This document shows, one piece after another, positions 43,542-51,673 of a stretch of DNA of 64,000 nt (position 1 is its first letter; each line of letters starts with the position of its first letter). The position numbers were made by a program, and so were the translations under genes. The stretch comes from Mycobacterium sp. 236(2023) (GTDB lineage Bacteria > Actinomycetota > Actinomycetes > Mycobacteriales > Mycobacteriaceae): the NCBI RefSeq assembly GCF_029623955.1, contig NZ_JARSBP010000002.1, positions 186,001 to 250,000 on the forward strand, given 5' to 3'. The notes beneath the pieces are model-generated. The model did not search any database. It saw only the letters and a program-made list of their open reading frames with translations, and was not told the DNA's origin.

Positions 43542-44693
43542 ATGGCAATCACCGACATCGCCCGATACACACATCTCACCCCACACGACATCGAGAATCT
43601 CGGACGAGAACTCGATCTGATCCGCAGTGACATCGAAGAGTCCCTCGGGACCCGTGACGCCACCTACATCCGGCGGACGATCCTGTTCCAGCGCACCCTC
43701 GACGTCGCGTCGCGGGTCCTCATCACTACCGCTCGCTCGAGGGCAGTCTGGGCTCTGGGCACCGCCGCGCTCGGTTTTGCGAAAAGCGTCGAGAACATGG
43801 AAATCGGCCACAATGTGTCGCACGGCCAATGGGATTGGATGAACGACCCGGAGATCCACTCGACCACGTGGGAGTGGGACATGGTCGCCGTCTCGTCGCA
43901 GTGGAAGACGTCGCACAACTATCGCCACCACGTGTTCACCAATGTGATCGGCGAGGACGACGATCTCGGATTCGGCGTGATGCGCGTGAGCCCTGATCAG
44001 CCGTGGACGCGGGGTCACCTGCTGCAGCCCCTGCAGAACCTGTTCCTGGCTTTGACATTCGAGTGGGGCATCGCTCTGCACGGTGTCGATTTGAAGCGAA
44101 CGCGGGCAGAGAAGGTCGCGCAGGCGAAGGACGTTCTGCGCAAGATCTCCCGCCAAGGATTCAAGGATTACATCCTGTGGCCCGCGCTGAGCCTCAAACG
44201 CTGGCGCAGGACGCTGCAGGCGAATGCGGTCGCCAACCTGATACGGAATCTGTGGGCGTATGTGGTGATCTTCTGCGGCCACTTTCCTGACGGCACACAG
44301 ACATTCACCGCCGATGTGCTGAAGACCGAAACCAGAGCCGAGTGGTATCTGCGGCAGATGCTGGGAACGGCGAACTTTAAAGCCGGTCGGCTCTTGGGTT
44401 TTGCGAGCGGCAACCTGTGCTACCAGATCGAACACCATCTGTTTCCGGATCTGCCGAGTAATCGGCTTGCCGAGGTCGCCGCGCGGGTCCGGCCCCTGTG
44501 TGAGAAGTACGGCATTCCGTACCTGACGGGCTCGCTGGCGCACCAGTACGGGTCGACGCTGCGCACCATCCACCGGCTCGCGTTGCCGAACGGATTCTTC
44601 GGTGGGCGCCGAGGCGGCGCCATGGTGAAGATTCATCCGCGGCTCAGCGAGACTGCAACCACGCAGGCCGTTACTCGAACTTTTGCTGCGTAG
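43542..44693 (+). CDS. Membrane fatty-acid desaturase, DesA3-like (module 2)
   Basis: A 383-residue desaturase paralogous to the one at 25337, with histidine boxes HNVSH, HNYRHH and QIEHH. The ATG at 43542 aligns with the start of the paralogue (MAITDIARYTHL versus MAIADIAAYAHL). It lacks the long Ser/Ala tail of the module 1 copy. Instead, its last 17 residues (LSETATTQAVTRTFAA region) and stop codon are encoded by 63-bp repeat copy 5, so the natural C-terminus seems to have been replaced or extended by the repeat. It is 173 bp downstream of the GH130-like gene and may have its own promoter. Confidence 0.9.
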   Translation: MAITDIARYTHLTPHDIENLGRELDLIRSDIEESLGTRDATYIRRTILFQRTLDVASRVLITTARSRAVWALGTAALGFAKSVENMEIGHNVSHGQWDWMNDPEIHSTTWEWDMVAVSSQWKTSHNYRHHVFTNVIGEDDDLGFGVMRVSPDQPWTRGHLLQPLQNLFLALTFEWGIALHGVDLKRTRAEKVAQAKDVLRKISRQGFKDYILWPALSLKRWRRTLQANAVANLIRNLWAYVVIFCGHFPDGTQTFTADVLKTETRAEWYLRQMLGTANFKAGRLLGFASGNLCYQIEHHLFPDLPSNRLAEVAARVRPLCEKYGIPYLTGSLAHQYGSTLRTIHRLALPNGFFGGRRGGAMVKIHPRLSETATTQAVTRTFAA

Positions 44694-44707
44694 TTACAGT
44701 TTCGGCG
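44645..44707 (+). repeat. 63-bp hairpin repeat, copy 5
   Basis: The most diverged copy on the left arm (CAGCGAGACTG in place of CGCCGAGACTG), with intact right arm (CAGTTTCGGCG), inner GCAG/CTGC stem and loop ACTCGAA on the plus strand. It overlaps the 3' end of the module 2 desaturase and supplies its stop TAG (44691-44693). It is the only copy in which the stop is taken from the right half. Confidence 0.83.
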
Positions 44708-44782
44708 GCACTAGCGCTGGACGGTGATTGGTCGGCTTTGGCACGCAGCAGACCTGGCGGCCGGCAGTGCAGCCCTGATGGG

Positions 44783-45532
44783 CTACACCTGACCCATTCC
44801 GCCGTCGATGCAAAGTTCTGCACCCGTCATGAAGCTGCTCTCATCGGACGCGAGGAACAATGCACCATTGGCGATCTCGTCGGGGAGTCCCAGGCGTCCC
44901 ATCGGGACGTGGGTGCTCATCTCGGCGCGCAGAGCTGCAGGATCCAGACCGAAGTACTCGGCCTGCCCGTCGATGATGTCCGTGTCGATCGGGCCCGGAC
45001 TCAGCACGTTGACCCTGAGGCCGCGGTCGCCGAACTCGGCTGCCCATGTTCTCGCGTAGGATCGGACGGCCGCCTTTGTCGCGCTGTAAACACCAGCTCC
45101 GACAAGCCCTTTGAATGCGGTGATCGAGCCCAGCAAGATGATCGATCCACCGGCGCGAAGGAGCGGCAGGGCTCGCTGGACGGTGAACAGGGCGCCGCGG
45201 GCATTGAGGTCGAAGGTGCGGTCGAAGTGTTCTTCGGTGACGTCTCCCAGATTGGTCCGCTCGATACTTCCCGCGTTTGCGACGACCACATCGAGGTGAC
45301 CGCTCTGCTGGCGGATGATCTCCATCAGATCGCCGAGATCGTCCGACGCCGTCGCGTCTGCGGTGACCGGGGTGACTCGTCCCGCGATGGAAGACTTTGC
45401 GGCGTCGAGCGTGTCCGCTCGTCGACCCGTGATGTAGACGTGGGCTCCTTCACTTCCGAATCTCTGGGCAATCGCTAGGCCGAGGCCAGCGCTTCCGCCA
45501 GTGACGAGGGCTACCTTGTTCGCAAGACGCAT
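44783..45532 (-). CDS. Short-chain dehydrogenase/reductase (SDR)
   Basis: A 249-residue classical SDR. The NAD(P)-binding TGGSAGLG motif is near the start, NAG follows at about 83-85, the catalytic Ser is in LLGSITAFKG and the YSATK pair is the catalytic Tyr and Lys. The C-terminal SFMTGAELCIDGGMG is typical. ATG 45532 has AAGGAGAAGGT directly upstream; a longer form from 45553 would place this ribosome site in the coding part. Divergent from a LysR gene, which probably controls it. The GRRADT loop after the second strand suggests NADP use. Substrate unknown. Confidence 0.9.
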   Translation of the reverse strand: MRLANKVALVTGGSAGLGLAIAQRFGSEGAHVYITGRRADTLDAAKSSIAGRVTPVTADATASDDLGDLMEIIRQQSGHLDVVVANAGSIERTNLGDVTEEHFDRTFDLNARGALFTVQRALPLLRAGGSIILLGSITAFKGLVGAGVYSATKAAVRSYARTWAAEFGDRGLRVNVLSPGPIDTDIIDGQAEYFGLDPAALRAEMSTHVPMGRLGLPDEIANGALFLASDESSFMTGAELCIDGGMGQV

Positions 45533-45789
45533 ACCTTCTCCTTGAGTTGTCATCCTCTGCAGCGCGTACTAGGGCGGCGGTCGATCATTGCTGTGCGTCG
45601 CGCCAGGCGAGCATTTCTTCGAGCACCGCAGTGGTGATTCATGTGAGGTCCCGTCGTTTCTTGTTGGGGCGTTTCAGGATTGGGATTGGCAGCGGCGCGC
45701 GCTGATGGTGACGCGAAGCGCGTGGCCGTGCTGATGGCACCACGGTAGGTCGGGCATTGCATAGACGCAAATAGTGGCAACGTATGCTC

Positions 45790-45810
45790 GACATTGAGAT
45801 TATCTATGTC
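45790..45810. promoter_or_regulatory. LysR-type T-N11-A box
   Basis: GACAT-N11-ATGTC, perfect 5-bp arms with T-N11-A spacing, 17 bp upstream of the LysR start. It is inside the 295-bp divergent region shared with the SDR gene. The position close to the LysR gene suits autorepression. GCATA/TATGC, another inverted pair, occurs just upstream, near 45758-45786. Confidence 0.6.
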
Positions 45811-45827
45811 ATGTCGAGGTGACTCTG

Positions 45828-46736
45828 ATGAACCTGCGCCAATACGAGTACGCCCTTGCCGTCGCCGAGGAGGGCTCGATGACAGCGGCAGCCGAACGCC
45901 TGCGCGTCACCCAACCCTCGTTGTCGCAGCAGATCGGCGCCTTGGAAAAGCACCTCGGGGTGGCGCTGTTTACGCGCACTCCGACGGGAGTGACGGTGAC
46001 GGTGGCTGGGCGCGCGTTCCTTGCAGAGGCGAAGGTCGCGACGACTGCATCCCGACGCGCCGTCACTGCAGCCCGCGCAGCTGACGGGGAACTGGCGGGC
46101 GAACTGATCATCGCCGTTCACATGGGTCTGGGGGCGCGCCAGCTGCCAAAGGCTTTGGGCCAGCTTCGCCAGCGGCATCCAAAGCTTCAGGTGACTCTGC
46201 ACGAGGAGCCCGATCCTGCGGACATGGAGCGTCTGCTGCGCCAGGGATCGCTGGACATGGTCCTGGTGCACCGCGTCCCCGCCGGATGCACCTTCGACAT
46301 CCACCCACTGGGCGAGGAGGCCTACGTCGCCGTCCTGCCCAAGGGGCACCCTCTTCTCGCCGATAACACAACCGTGCGCCTGGAAGAGCTGGCGGCAGAG
46401 GGTTGGATCCGATTCCGGCGCACCAGCCTGCTCGACGAGTACCTGGCCCGCCTGCTCGCCGATGCAGGCCTCGGGCCACAGACGGTGGCCCGCGCGTCAC
46501 AGATCTCCACGGCGGTACGCCTCGTGGCTGAGGGCCTGGGTATCGCTGTGGTTCCGGCCTCCGCCATCCCCGAGGGCTTCGAAGAACTCGCCCGCCCGCT
46601 GGAGCCCTCCCTCGCTGAGCCCGTCCTTCTCGGGCTGCGACGCAACCCGGGCGCGGCGGAGACGGCGATGCTCGACCAGCTCAACCAGCAGAACTGGTGC
46701 GGCACAGGCCTACTCTGTCAGGGCACGCCCGAGTGA
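45828..46736 (+). CDS. LysR-family regulator divergent from SDR
   Basis: A 302-residue LysR protein. The N-terminal helix-turn-helix is LRQYEYALAVAEEGSMTAAA, then LRVTQPSLSQQIGALEKHL. A periplasmic-binding-like effector domain follows (ELIIAVHMGLGARQLPKALG, then LVHRVPAGCTFDIHPLGEEA, then GLGIAVVPASAIPEGFEEL). ATG 45828 has GAGGTG upstream; a GTG three codons earlier is possible. Likely activates or represses the SDR gene and itself through the T-N11-A box. It converges with the MocA-type oxidoreductase with 13 bp between stops. Confidence 0.9.
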   Translation: MNLRQYEYALAVAEEGSMTAAAERLRVTQPSLSQQIGALEKHLGVALFTRTPTGVTVTVAGRAFLAEAKVATTASRRAVTAARAADGELAGELIIAVHMGLGARQLPKALGQLRQRHPKLQVTLHEEPDPADMERLLRQGSLDMVLVHRVPAGCTFDIHPLGEEAYVAVLPKGHPLLADNTTVRLEELAAEGWIRFRRTSLLDEYLARLLADAGLGPQTVARASQISTAVRLVAEGLGIAVVPASAIPEGFEELARPLEPSLAEPVLLGLRRNPGAAETAMLDQLNQQNWCGTGLLCQGTPE

Positions 46737-46749
46737 GAGTCCGGGGGTG

Positions 46750-47736
46750 TCAGCGCTGGACGGTAGCCCACTGTCCGAGTCGCGCGCTTTCCGCGATCGC
46801 CTCACCGATGAGCACCTGCTCGAGGCCGTCCTCGAATGTCGGGTACTCGCCACCGTCGTAGACCGCGCGGAACAAGGCCTTAAACGCGTCGGGGTACCCC
46901 ATCGCGTGCCCCGCCGGGTAGTCACCAGCCGAACGCAATTCGAGCTGGTTGGGCGACGAGCGGTGCCCGGTCCACAACTGGTCCGGATTCTCCGAGTTCC
47001 ACGCCAGCGACGCTTCGGAACCGCTGACCTCGAAGCTCAGATGGTTCTTCCGCCCCGGCGACACCTGCGACAGCGTCAGCACCCCGCGCGCCCCGCCGTC
47101 GAACCGCAGCAGCACGCCCGCCATGTCCTCGGTCGTCACGGTCGAGCCTTGGCGCACCGGGAGAACCGTCGTTAGGTCCGCCATCACCGCCTCGACCCGC
47201 TGGCCCGTCACGAAACCGACGAGATCCAGCCAGTGCGAACCGATGTCCCCGACCACCCGCAACGGGCCGCCGACCGCGGGGTCGAGCCGCCAGTTCCAGT
47301 CGGTGTCCTCAGACAGCCAGTCCTGCAAATAGTTTCCGGTTACGAGTCGCACGTCGCCGACGGACCGGGCCGCCGCCTCTTGGCACAGCGGGTAGAAGCG
47401 CGAGAGGAAGCAGACGGCGTTGACGAGACCCAGCTCGGTGGCCGCGGCGGACAGCATGTGCGCCTGAGAGGACGACATCGCCAGCGGCTTCTCGCACACG
47501 ACATGCTTACCGGCCTGCAGGCAGGCCATCGCCTGCTCGAAGTGCATGTGGTTGGGCGAACAGATGTGCACGATGTCGACGCGAGGGTCGTCGAGCATCT
47601 CGTCGAAGCTGTCGTACGTGTGGGCATACTCGACGGTGCGAGAGCCGACGACGCCGGCGACGAGAACACCGATGCGCGCCAACGCTTCTGCATGGGTGCG
47701 CGCCATGAAACCGGTGCCGACGATGGCCGCCGTCAT
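46750..47736 (-). CDS. Gfo/Idh/MocA-family oxidoreductase
   Basis: A 328-residue NAD(P)-dependent sugar or cyclitol dehydrogenase. The Rossmann motif AIVGTGFMARTHAEAL is at the start and the family EKPLAMS motif, whose Lys is catalytic, is near residue 80. A C-terminal substrate domain has GGPLRVVGDIGSHWLDLVGF. ATG 47736 overlaps the permease stop by 4 bp (ATGA). It is the last gene of the ABC-importer operon and likely oxidises the imported sugar or sugar acid, with the TIM-barrel isomerase at the operon start acting next. Confidence 0.9.
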   Translation of the reverse strand: MTAAIVGTGFMARTHAEALARIGVLVAGVVGSRTVEYAHTYDSFDEMLDDPRVDIVHICSPNHMHFEQAMACLQAGKHVVCEKPLAMSSSQAHMLSAAATELGLVNAVCFLSRFYPLCQEAAARSVGDVRLVTGNYLQDWLSEDTDWNWRLDPAVGGPLRVVGDIGSHWLDLVGFVTGQRVEAVMADLTTVLPVRQGSTVTTEDMAGVLLRFDGGARGVLTLSQVSPGRKNHLSFEVSGSEASLAWNSENPDQLWTGHRSSPNQLELRSAGDYPAGHAMGYPDAFKALFRAVYDGGEYPTFEDGLEQVLIGEAIAESARLGQWATVQR

Positions 47737-48521
47737 GTCCGAAACAGGAATCGTTCCACCTTTCCGAGGCGCAATACGACGGCGAACGCCAGCGCCACGA
47801 CGGCGATGAAGAACGCGGAGACCGCTCCGAGCGACGGCGAGATCGCCCCGCGCAGCCCCGAATACACGAACACCGGCAGCGTCTGGTTGTCGATCGTCGT
47901 CAACACTTGGGCGACGACGAAATCGGTGATGCTCAAGACGAACACGACCAGGGCACCCGTCACGATGCCCGGCGCGAGCAGTGGCAGCCGCACGAAAAGG
48001 AACTGCTCGACAGGATCGGCGCCCAGGGTCGCGGCCGCGGGCACCAGGTTCGGGTCGGTGTCCTCGATCGCGGCCAGCACCGTCCACAGCATGAACGGAA
48101 AGCACGTCACCGCCACGGCGATCGCCAGCGCGGTCAGGCTGCCCCGCACGCCGAGCTGCCCGTAGAGATCGAAGTACGCGAAGGCCGTGACGATGGTGGG
48201 CGACGACAAGCCTAGCGACAGCAGCACCGTGAACAGCGTTCTGCTGTACCGCCCGACATTCGGCAGCGCCAGCGCGGCGGGAACGCCGCACACGACGTTG
48301 ATGAGCACGCTCAGGCCGGCGACGTACAGGCTGTTGCCCAGTGCCGTCCACACCGCCTCGTTGCCGAACATCGCGCTGTACCAGTCAAAGGTGAAGCCCT
48401 GCGGGGGGAACGTCAGCACCTCGCCCGACGACAGCGACGCCATCAGCACGAGCGCCGTCGGCGCCAGCAACGGGATCAGCGCCAGGCCCGTGACGACGGC
48501 GGCCAACCGGATGCGTTTCAC
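47733..48521 (-). CDS. ABC transporter permease, PotC-like
   Basis: A 262-residue inner-membrane permease of the type I importer class, with about six membrane helices starting VTGLALIPLLAPTALVLMAS. The EAA-loop contact for the ATPase is at AAATLGADPVEQFLFVRLPL. It pairs with the PotB-like permease that overlaps it by 4 bp. The polyamine/opine-type permease family also carries sugars and iron. The operon content points to a polyol, sugar or sugar acid as substrate. Confidence 0.9.
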   Translation of the reverse strand: MKRIRLAAVVTGLALIPLLAPTALVLMASLSSGEVLTFPPQGFTFDWYSAMFGNEAVWTALGNSLYVAGLSVLINVVCGVPAALALPNVGRYSRTLFTVLLSLGLSSPTIVTAFAYFDLYGQLGVRGSLTALAIAVAVTCFPFMLWTVLAAIEDTDPNLVPAAATLGADPVEQFLFVRLPLLAPGIVTGALVVFVLSITDFVVAQVLTTIDNQTLPVFVYSGLRGAISPSLGAVSAFFIAVVALAFAVVLRLGKVERFLFRT

Positions 48522-49432
48522 CGTCGCCTCCGGGCCCGGCCGATCACCAGGATGAGCGCCGTGCCGAAGCTGACGATCAGCATCAGCAGCACACCGATCG
48601 CAGCACCCTGCGCAGGGTTACCCAGCCCGAGATAGCGGTCCTGCAGGAAGTTCGACACGAAGTTCTTCAGGCCGCGGCCGAGGATGGCGGGATCGGCGAA
48701 CGCGGCCATCGTCATTGCGAAGCAGGCCGCGAAGGCGGCGATGATCCCGACGCGCAGCTGCGGCAGCGTGATGCGGAGGAAGACGGTCTTCGGGGGTGCG
48801 CCGAGAGTGGCTGCCGCAGCGCCGAGTTCGGGATTGATGCGCAACACCGCAGGCAGCAGGACGACGACGGCCGCGGGCAGCAGGATCTGCACGATGCCGA
48901 TCCCGATGCCCCACAGCCCGCCGACCAGGTTCGCCGAGGTCAGCCATTCCACCGGCCCGCCGGGGCCGATCGCGACGAGCAGGCCAAAAGTGCGGGTGAT
49001 GTCGCCGGTCAGCATCGGCACGAACACGCCGATCAGCAGCGCCAGGCGCAGCCACCGTCGCCGCACGCGCGTCAACGTCAACGCGTACGGAATGGCGATC
49101 GCGACGGCCACCAACGGCGCCAGCACGGCCATCGTCAGCGACCGCATCAACACGGTGTGGAACTGCGCATCGGCGACGAGGTCGCTGTACTGCACCAGAG
49201 ACAGGTCGCCCTGCTGGAGCAGGAAGCTGTCGTAGGCGTGCAGGCTGCGCCACAGCAGCGCCGCGAGCCCGGCCACGAGAGACCCGGCGAGAATCAACGC
49301 CGGCACCAACGCCACCACCCGCGTCAACCGTGACGGCACCGCCCGGGAGCAGACCTCGCGGAGCGTGATGAGCGCGTCGACGACCCGCCACGGCGCCGAG
49401 GCGGCCGGGTCGGAGGCATTGCGGGAGTGCAT
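48518..49432 (-). CDS. ABC transporter permease, PotB-like
   Basis: A 304-residue permease with an N-terminal cytoplasmic segment and about six membrane helices (LTRVVALVPALILAGSLVAG first). The EAA-type loop is AAATLGAPPKTVFLRITLPQ. It is preceded by the ATPase gene with 3 bp between them and followed by the second permease with a 4-bp overlap. Together the two permeases form the channel of a 2+2 importer. Confidence 0.9.
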   Translation of the reverse strand: MHSRNASDPAASAPWRVVDALITLREVCSRAVPSRLTRVVALVPALILAGSLVAGLAALLWRSLHAYDSFLLQQGDLSLVQYSDLVADAQFHTVLMRSLTMAVLAPLVAVAIAIPYALTLTRVRRRWLRLALLIGVFVPMLTGDITRTFGLLVAIGPGGPVEWLTSANLVGGLWGIGIGIVQILLPAAVVVLLPAVLRINPELGAAAATLGAPPKTVFLRITLPQLRVGIIAAFAACFAMTMAAFADPAILGRGLKNFVSNFLQDRYLGLGNPAQGAAIGVLLMLIVSFGTALILVIGRARRRR

Positions 49433-49435
49433 GAG

Positions 49436-50503
49436 TCAGGCCTGCGTGACGATGGGGACGTCGTCGGCGTTCCACGCGACGATCACCGCGTCGCCGATCG
49501 CATGCGACGAGGCGTTACGCCCGGCGGGGATGTGGACGGCGGCGGTGGGCCCGCAGTCGAGGCGGACCTGATAGAACGTGCCGTGTCCGTCGAACGCGGA
49601 GAACAGCACCTCGCCGGGCAGTCCGTTGTCGAAGCAGTGCCGTGCGTCGGCGTCGACGAGGCGCAGCCGCTCGGGCCGCATGACCGCCGTCGCGCGGCCC
49701 AACGGCACCGACGAACCGACCGCGACGGTGACGCCGGAGCTCTCCAACGTCCCCGCGGTGGCAATGGATCCTTCGAGCAGCAGCGGGTCGCCGAGGAAGC
49801 CGGCAACGAAAGTCGTTGCGGGCGAAGCGTAGAGGTCGGTGCCGCGGCCGCACTGCACGATGCGCCCGGCGTCCATGACGGCGATTCGGTCGCTGACCAT
49901 CAGGGCCTCACGCTGGTCGTGGGTGACGTTGACGATGGTGACGCCGAGCTCGCGGTGGATGCGGGTCAGCTCGAGCTGCATGCTCTCGCGCAGGCGACGG
50001 TCCAGCGCGGACAGCGGCTCGTCGAGCAGCAGGATGCGCGGCTGGTAGACCAGGGCTCGGGCGAGGGCGACGCGCTGGCTCTGTCCGCCGGAGAGCTCGC
50101 TGACCGCGCGGTGCTGTAGATCGGGCAGCTGCACCAGATCCAACGCCTCGCTGACGCGCCGCGCGATCTCTTTGCGACCGACGCGGCGCATCCGCAGGGG
50201 AAAGCCGACGTTGTCACCGACGCTCAGGTGGGGAAACAGCGCCAGCGACTGGAAGACGACGCCGAGTTCGCGCGTGTGCGCCGGGCGGCCCGTCATGCTC
50301 TGCCCGCCGATCACCACGTCGCCGCTGTCGGCGTCGAGCAGGCCGGCGATGATGCGCAGCAGCGTGGACTTGCCGGAGCCCGACGGGCCGAGCAGGGTGA
50401 AGAACTCGCCGTCGCCGATCTCGACGGACACGTCGTCGAGGACGGTGAGCACGCCGTAATTCTTCACGACGTGGTCCACCCGGATGGCGGCGGTCGAGTT
50501 CAT
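49436..50503 (-). CDS. ABC transporter ATP-binding protein, PotA-like
   Basis: A 355-residue ATPase. Walker A is GPSGSGKST (39-47), the signature LSGGQ is at 137-141, Walker B ends in LLLDEPLSALD (158-168), and a C-terminal TOBE-type regulatory domain covers about 270-350. It energises import through the two permeases. The gene follows the binding-protein gene by 10 bp. Confidence 0.92.
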   Translation of the reverse strand: MNSTAAIRVDHVVKNYGVLTVLDDVSVEIGDGEFFTLLGPSGSGKSTLLRIIAGLLDADSGDVVIGGQSMTGRPAHTRELGVVFQSLALFPHLSVGDNVGFPLRMRRVGRKEIARRVSEALDLVQLPDLQHRAVSELSGGQSQRVALARALVYQPRILLLDEPLSALDRRLRESMQLELTRIHRELGVTIVNVTHDQREALMVSDRIAVMDAGRIVQCGRGTDLYASPATTFVAGFLGDPLLLEGSIATAGTLESSGVTVAVGSSVPLGRATAVMRPERLRLVDADARHCFDNGLPGEVLFSAFDGHGTFYQVRLDCGPTAAVHIPAGRNASSHAIGDAVIVAWNADDVPIVTQA

Positions 50504-50513
50504 TCAGTTCTTC

Positions 50514-51662
50514 CTACCGGCCGATCGCGGTGTCGAAGGCCTTCTGCCACGCTTCGTCATTCTTCGCCATCAGCGGCACCGGCGCCACGATCGCTTTGAC
50601 GGCCTCGAGATCCTCGGCGGTACGGGGGAAGACGGCCTTGTTGTCGGCCATGTAGGCGGGCACGGTGGCCTCAGGGTTGACGGGGATCAGGCCCAGCTTG
50701 TCGGCGACCACGGACTGCACTTCGGGGTCGAGCAGGTAGTTGGCGAAAACCTGGGCGTAATAGGCATTCTCGTCAGGGATGCCTTTGTGGATGTAGTAGG
50801 CGTCGCCGACGACGTAGATGCCGTCCTCGGGGGCGACGAGTGCGACGGGCGCGCCGGCGTTCTGCGCCTGGATGCCCGAGCCGGTGTTGCTGATGGCGAG
50901 CTTGACCGACCCGTTGGTCAGCGCGGTGACGACGTCGGCGTTGGAACCGAGCTGCGCGAGGTTGGGCCGCAGGCCGGAGATCTTCTCCCACACGGGATCC
51001 ATACCCGCGGGTGGGTTCTCGGCGGGGTCGATGCCCATCGACTGGGCGAAGCCGAATGCGGTGGACGAGTAGATGGTGTCGACCGCGAGGCTCTGCGCCA
51101 GTTCCTGTTTGAACAGGTCGTCCCACGTCTTGACCGTGGCGGGGTCGATCTCGTCGGTGCGGACGATGAAGGGCACCGTCAGCGTGTAGGGGTTCACGTA
51201 GGCCCACGGCCCGTCGGTGTGATCCGGCGGAGCGGCGGTCTCCGCGGTCACCTTCTCCAGGTTGGGGACCACCGACGGGTCGAGTGGAACCGTCCATCCG
51301 CGTGCGGCATTGGTGTAGGCGCGCTGCTGGGCGTTGAAGCTGGCGTCGGCGCTGGGCCGCTGGTTGGCCTGCATCTCGGAGTTGAGCTTGGCGTAACTCA
51401 CGGCTTCGTCGGTGGTGTCCCAGACGATCGGGATGCCCGTCTCCTCGGTGAATTTCGCGGCAGCCGTCTCGGCGTAGACCTTCTCCTGGTCGCCGCTCCA
51501 GATGCGGATGACGAGGCGGTCCGGTTTGGCGGCGGGCTCCGACGTCACCCCGGTACTGGACGTGCCAGAGGCGGTGGTGTCCTCGGAGCTGCCACAGGCG
51601 GTAAACCCGCCCATGGCAAGGATTCCGACGGCCGCGACGGTGATGATGCGCTTGATTCTCAT
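50514..51662 (-). CDS. ABC transporter substrate-binding lipoprotein
   Basis: A 382-residue extracellular binding protein of the type-2 (PotD/iron/spermidine-like) class. Residues 1-23 are a lipoprotein signal with Cys23 in GGFTACGSS as the likely lipid anchor; the Phe at -3 is somewhat unusual. The mature part shows LVIRIWSGDQEKVYAETAAA, then YVNPYTLTVPFIVRTDE, then YVVGDAYYIHKGIPDENAYY. The ATG at 51662 gives the signal peptide; longer frames upstream do not. The ligand is presumably the sugar or sugar acid used by the flanking enzymes. Confidence 0.9.
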   Translation of the reverse strand: MRIKRIITVAAVGILAMGGFTACGSSEDTTASGTSSTGVTSEPAAKPDRLVIRIWSGDQEKVYAETAAAKFTEETGIPIVWDTTDEAVSYAKLNSEMQANQRPSADASFNAQQRAYTNAARGWTVPLDPSVVPNLEKVTAETAAPPDHTDGPWAYVNPYTLTVPFIVRTDEIDPATVKTWDDLFKQELAQSLAVDTIYSSTAFGFAQSMGIDPAENPPAGMDPVWEKISGLRPNLAQLGSNADVVTALTNGSVKLAISNTGSGIQAQNAGAPVALVAPEDGIYVVGDAYYIHKGIPDENAYYAQVFANYLLDPEVQSVVADKLGLIPVNPEATVPAYMADNKAVFPRTAEDLEAVKAIVAPVPLMAKNDEAWQKAFDTAIGR

Positions 51663-51673
51663 GACAGCTCCTT

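Noticed and set aside
45550..45780. 76-codon minus-strand frame in the SDR-LysR gap
   Set aside because: No ribosome site and random-looking Arg-rich composition; the region is better explained as a divergent regulatory region.
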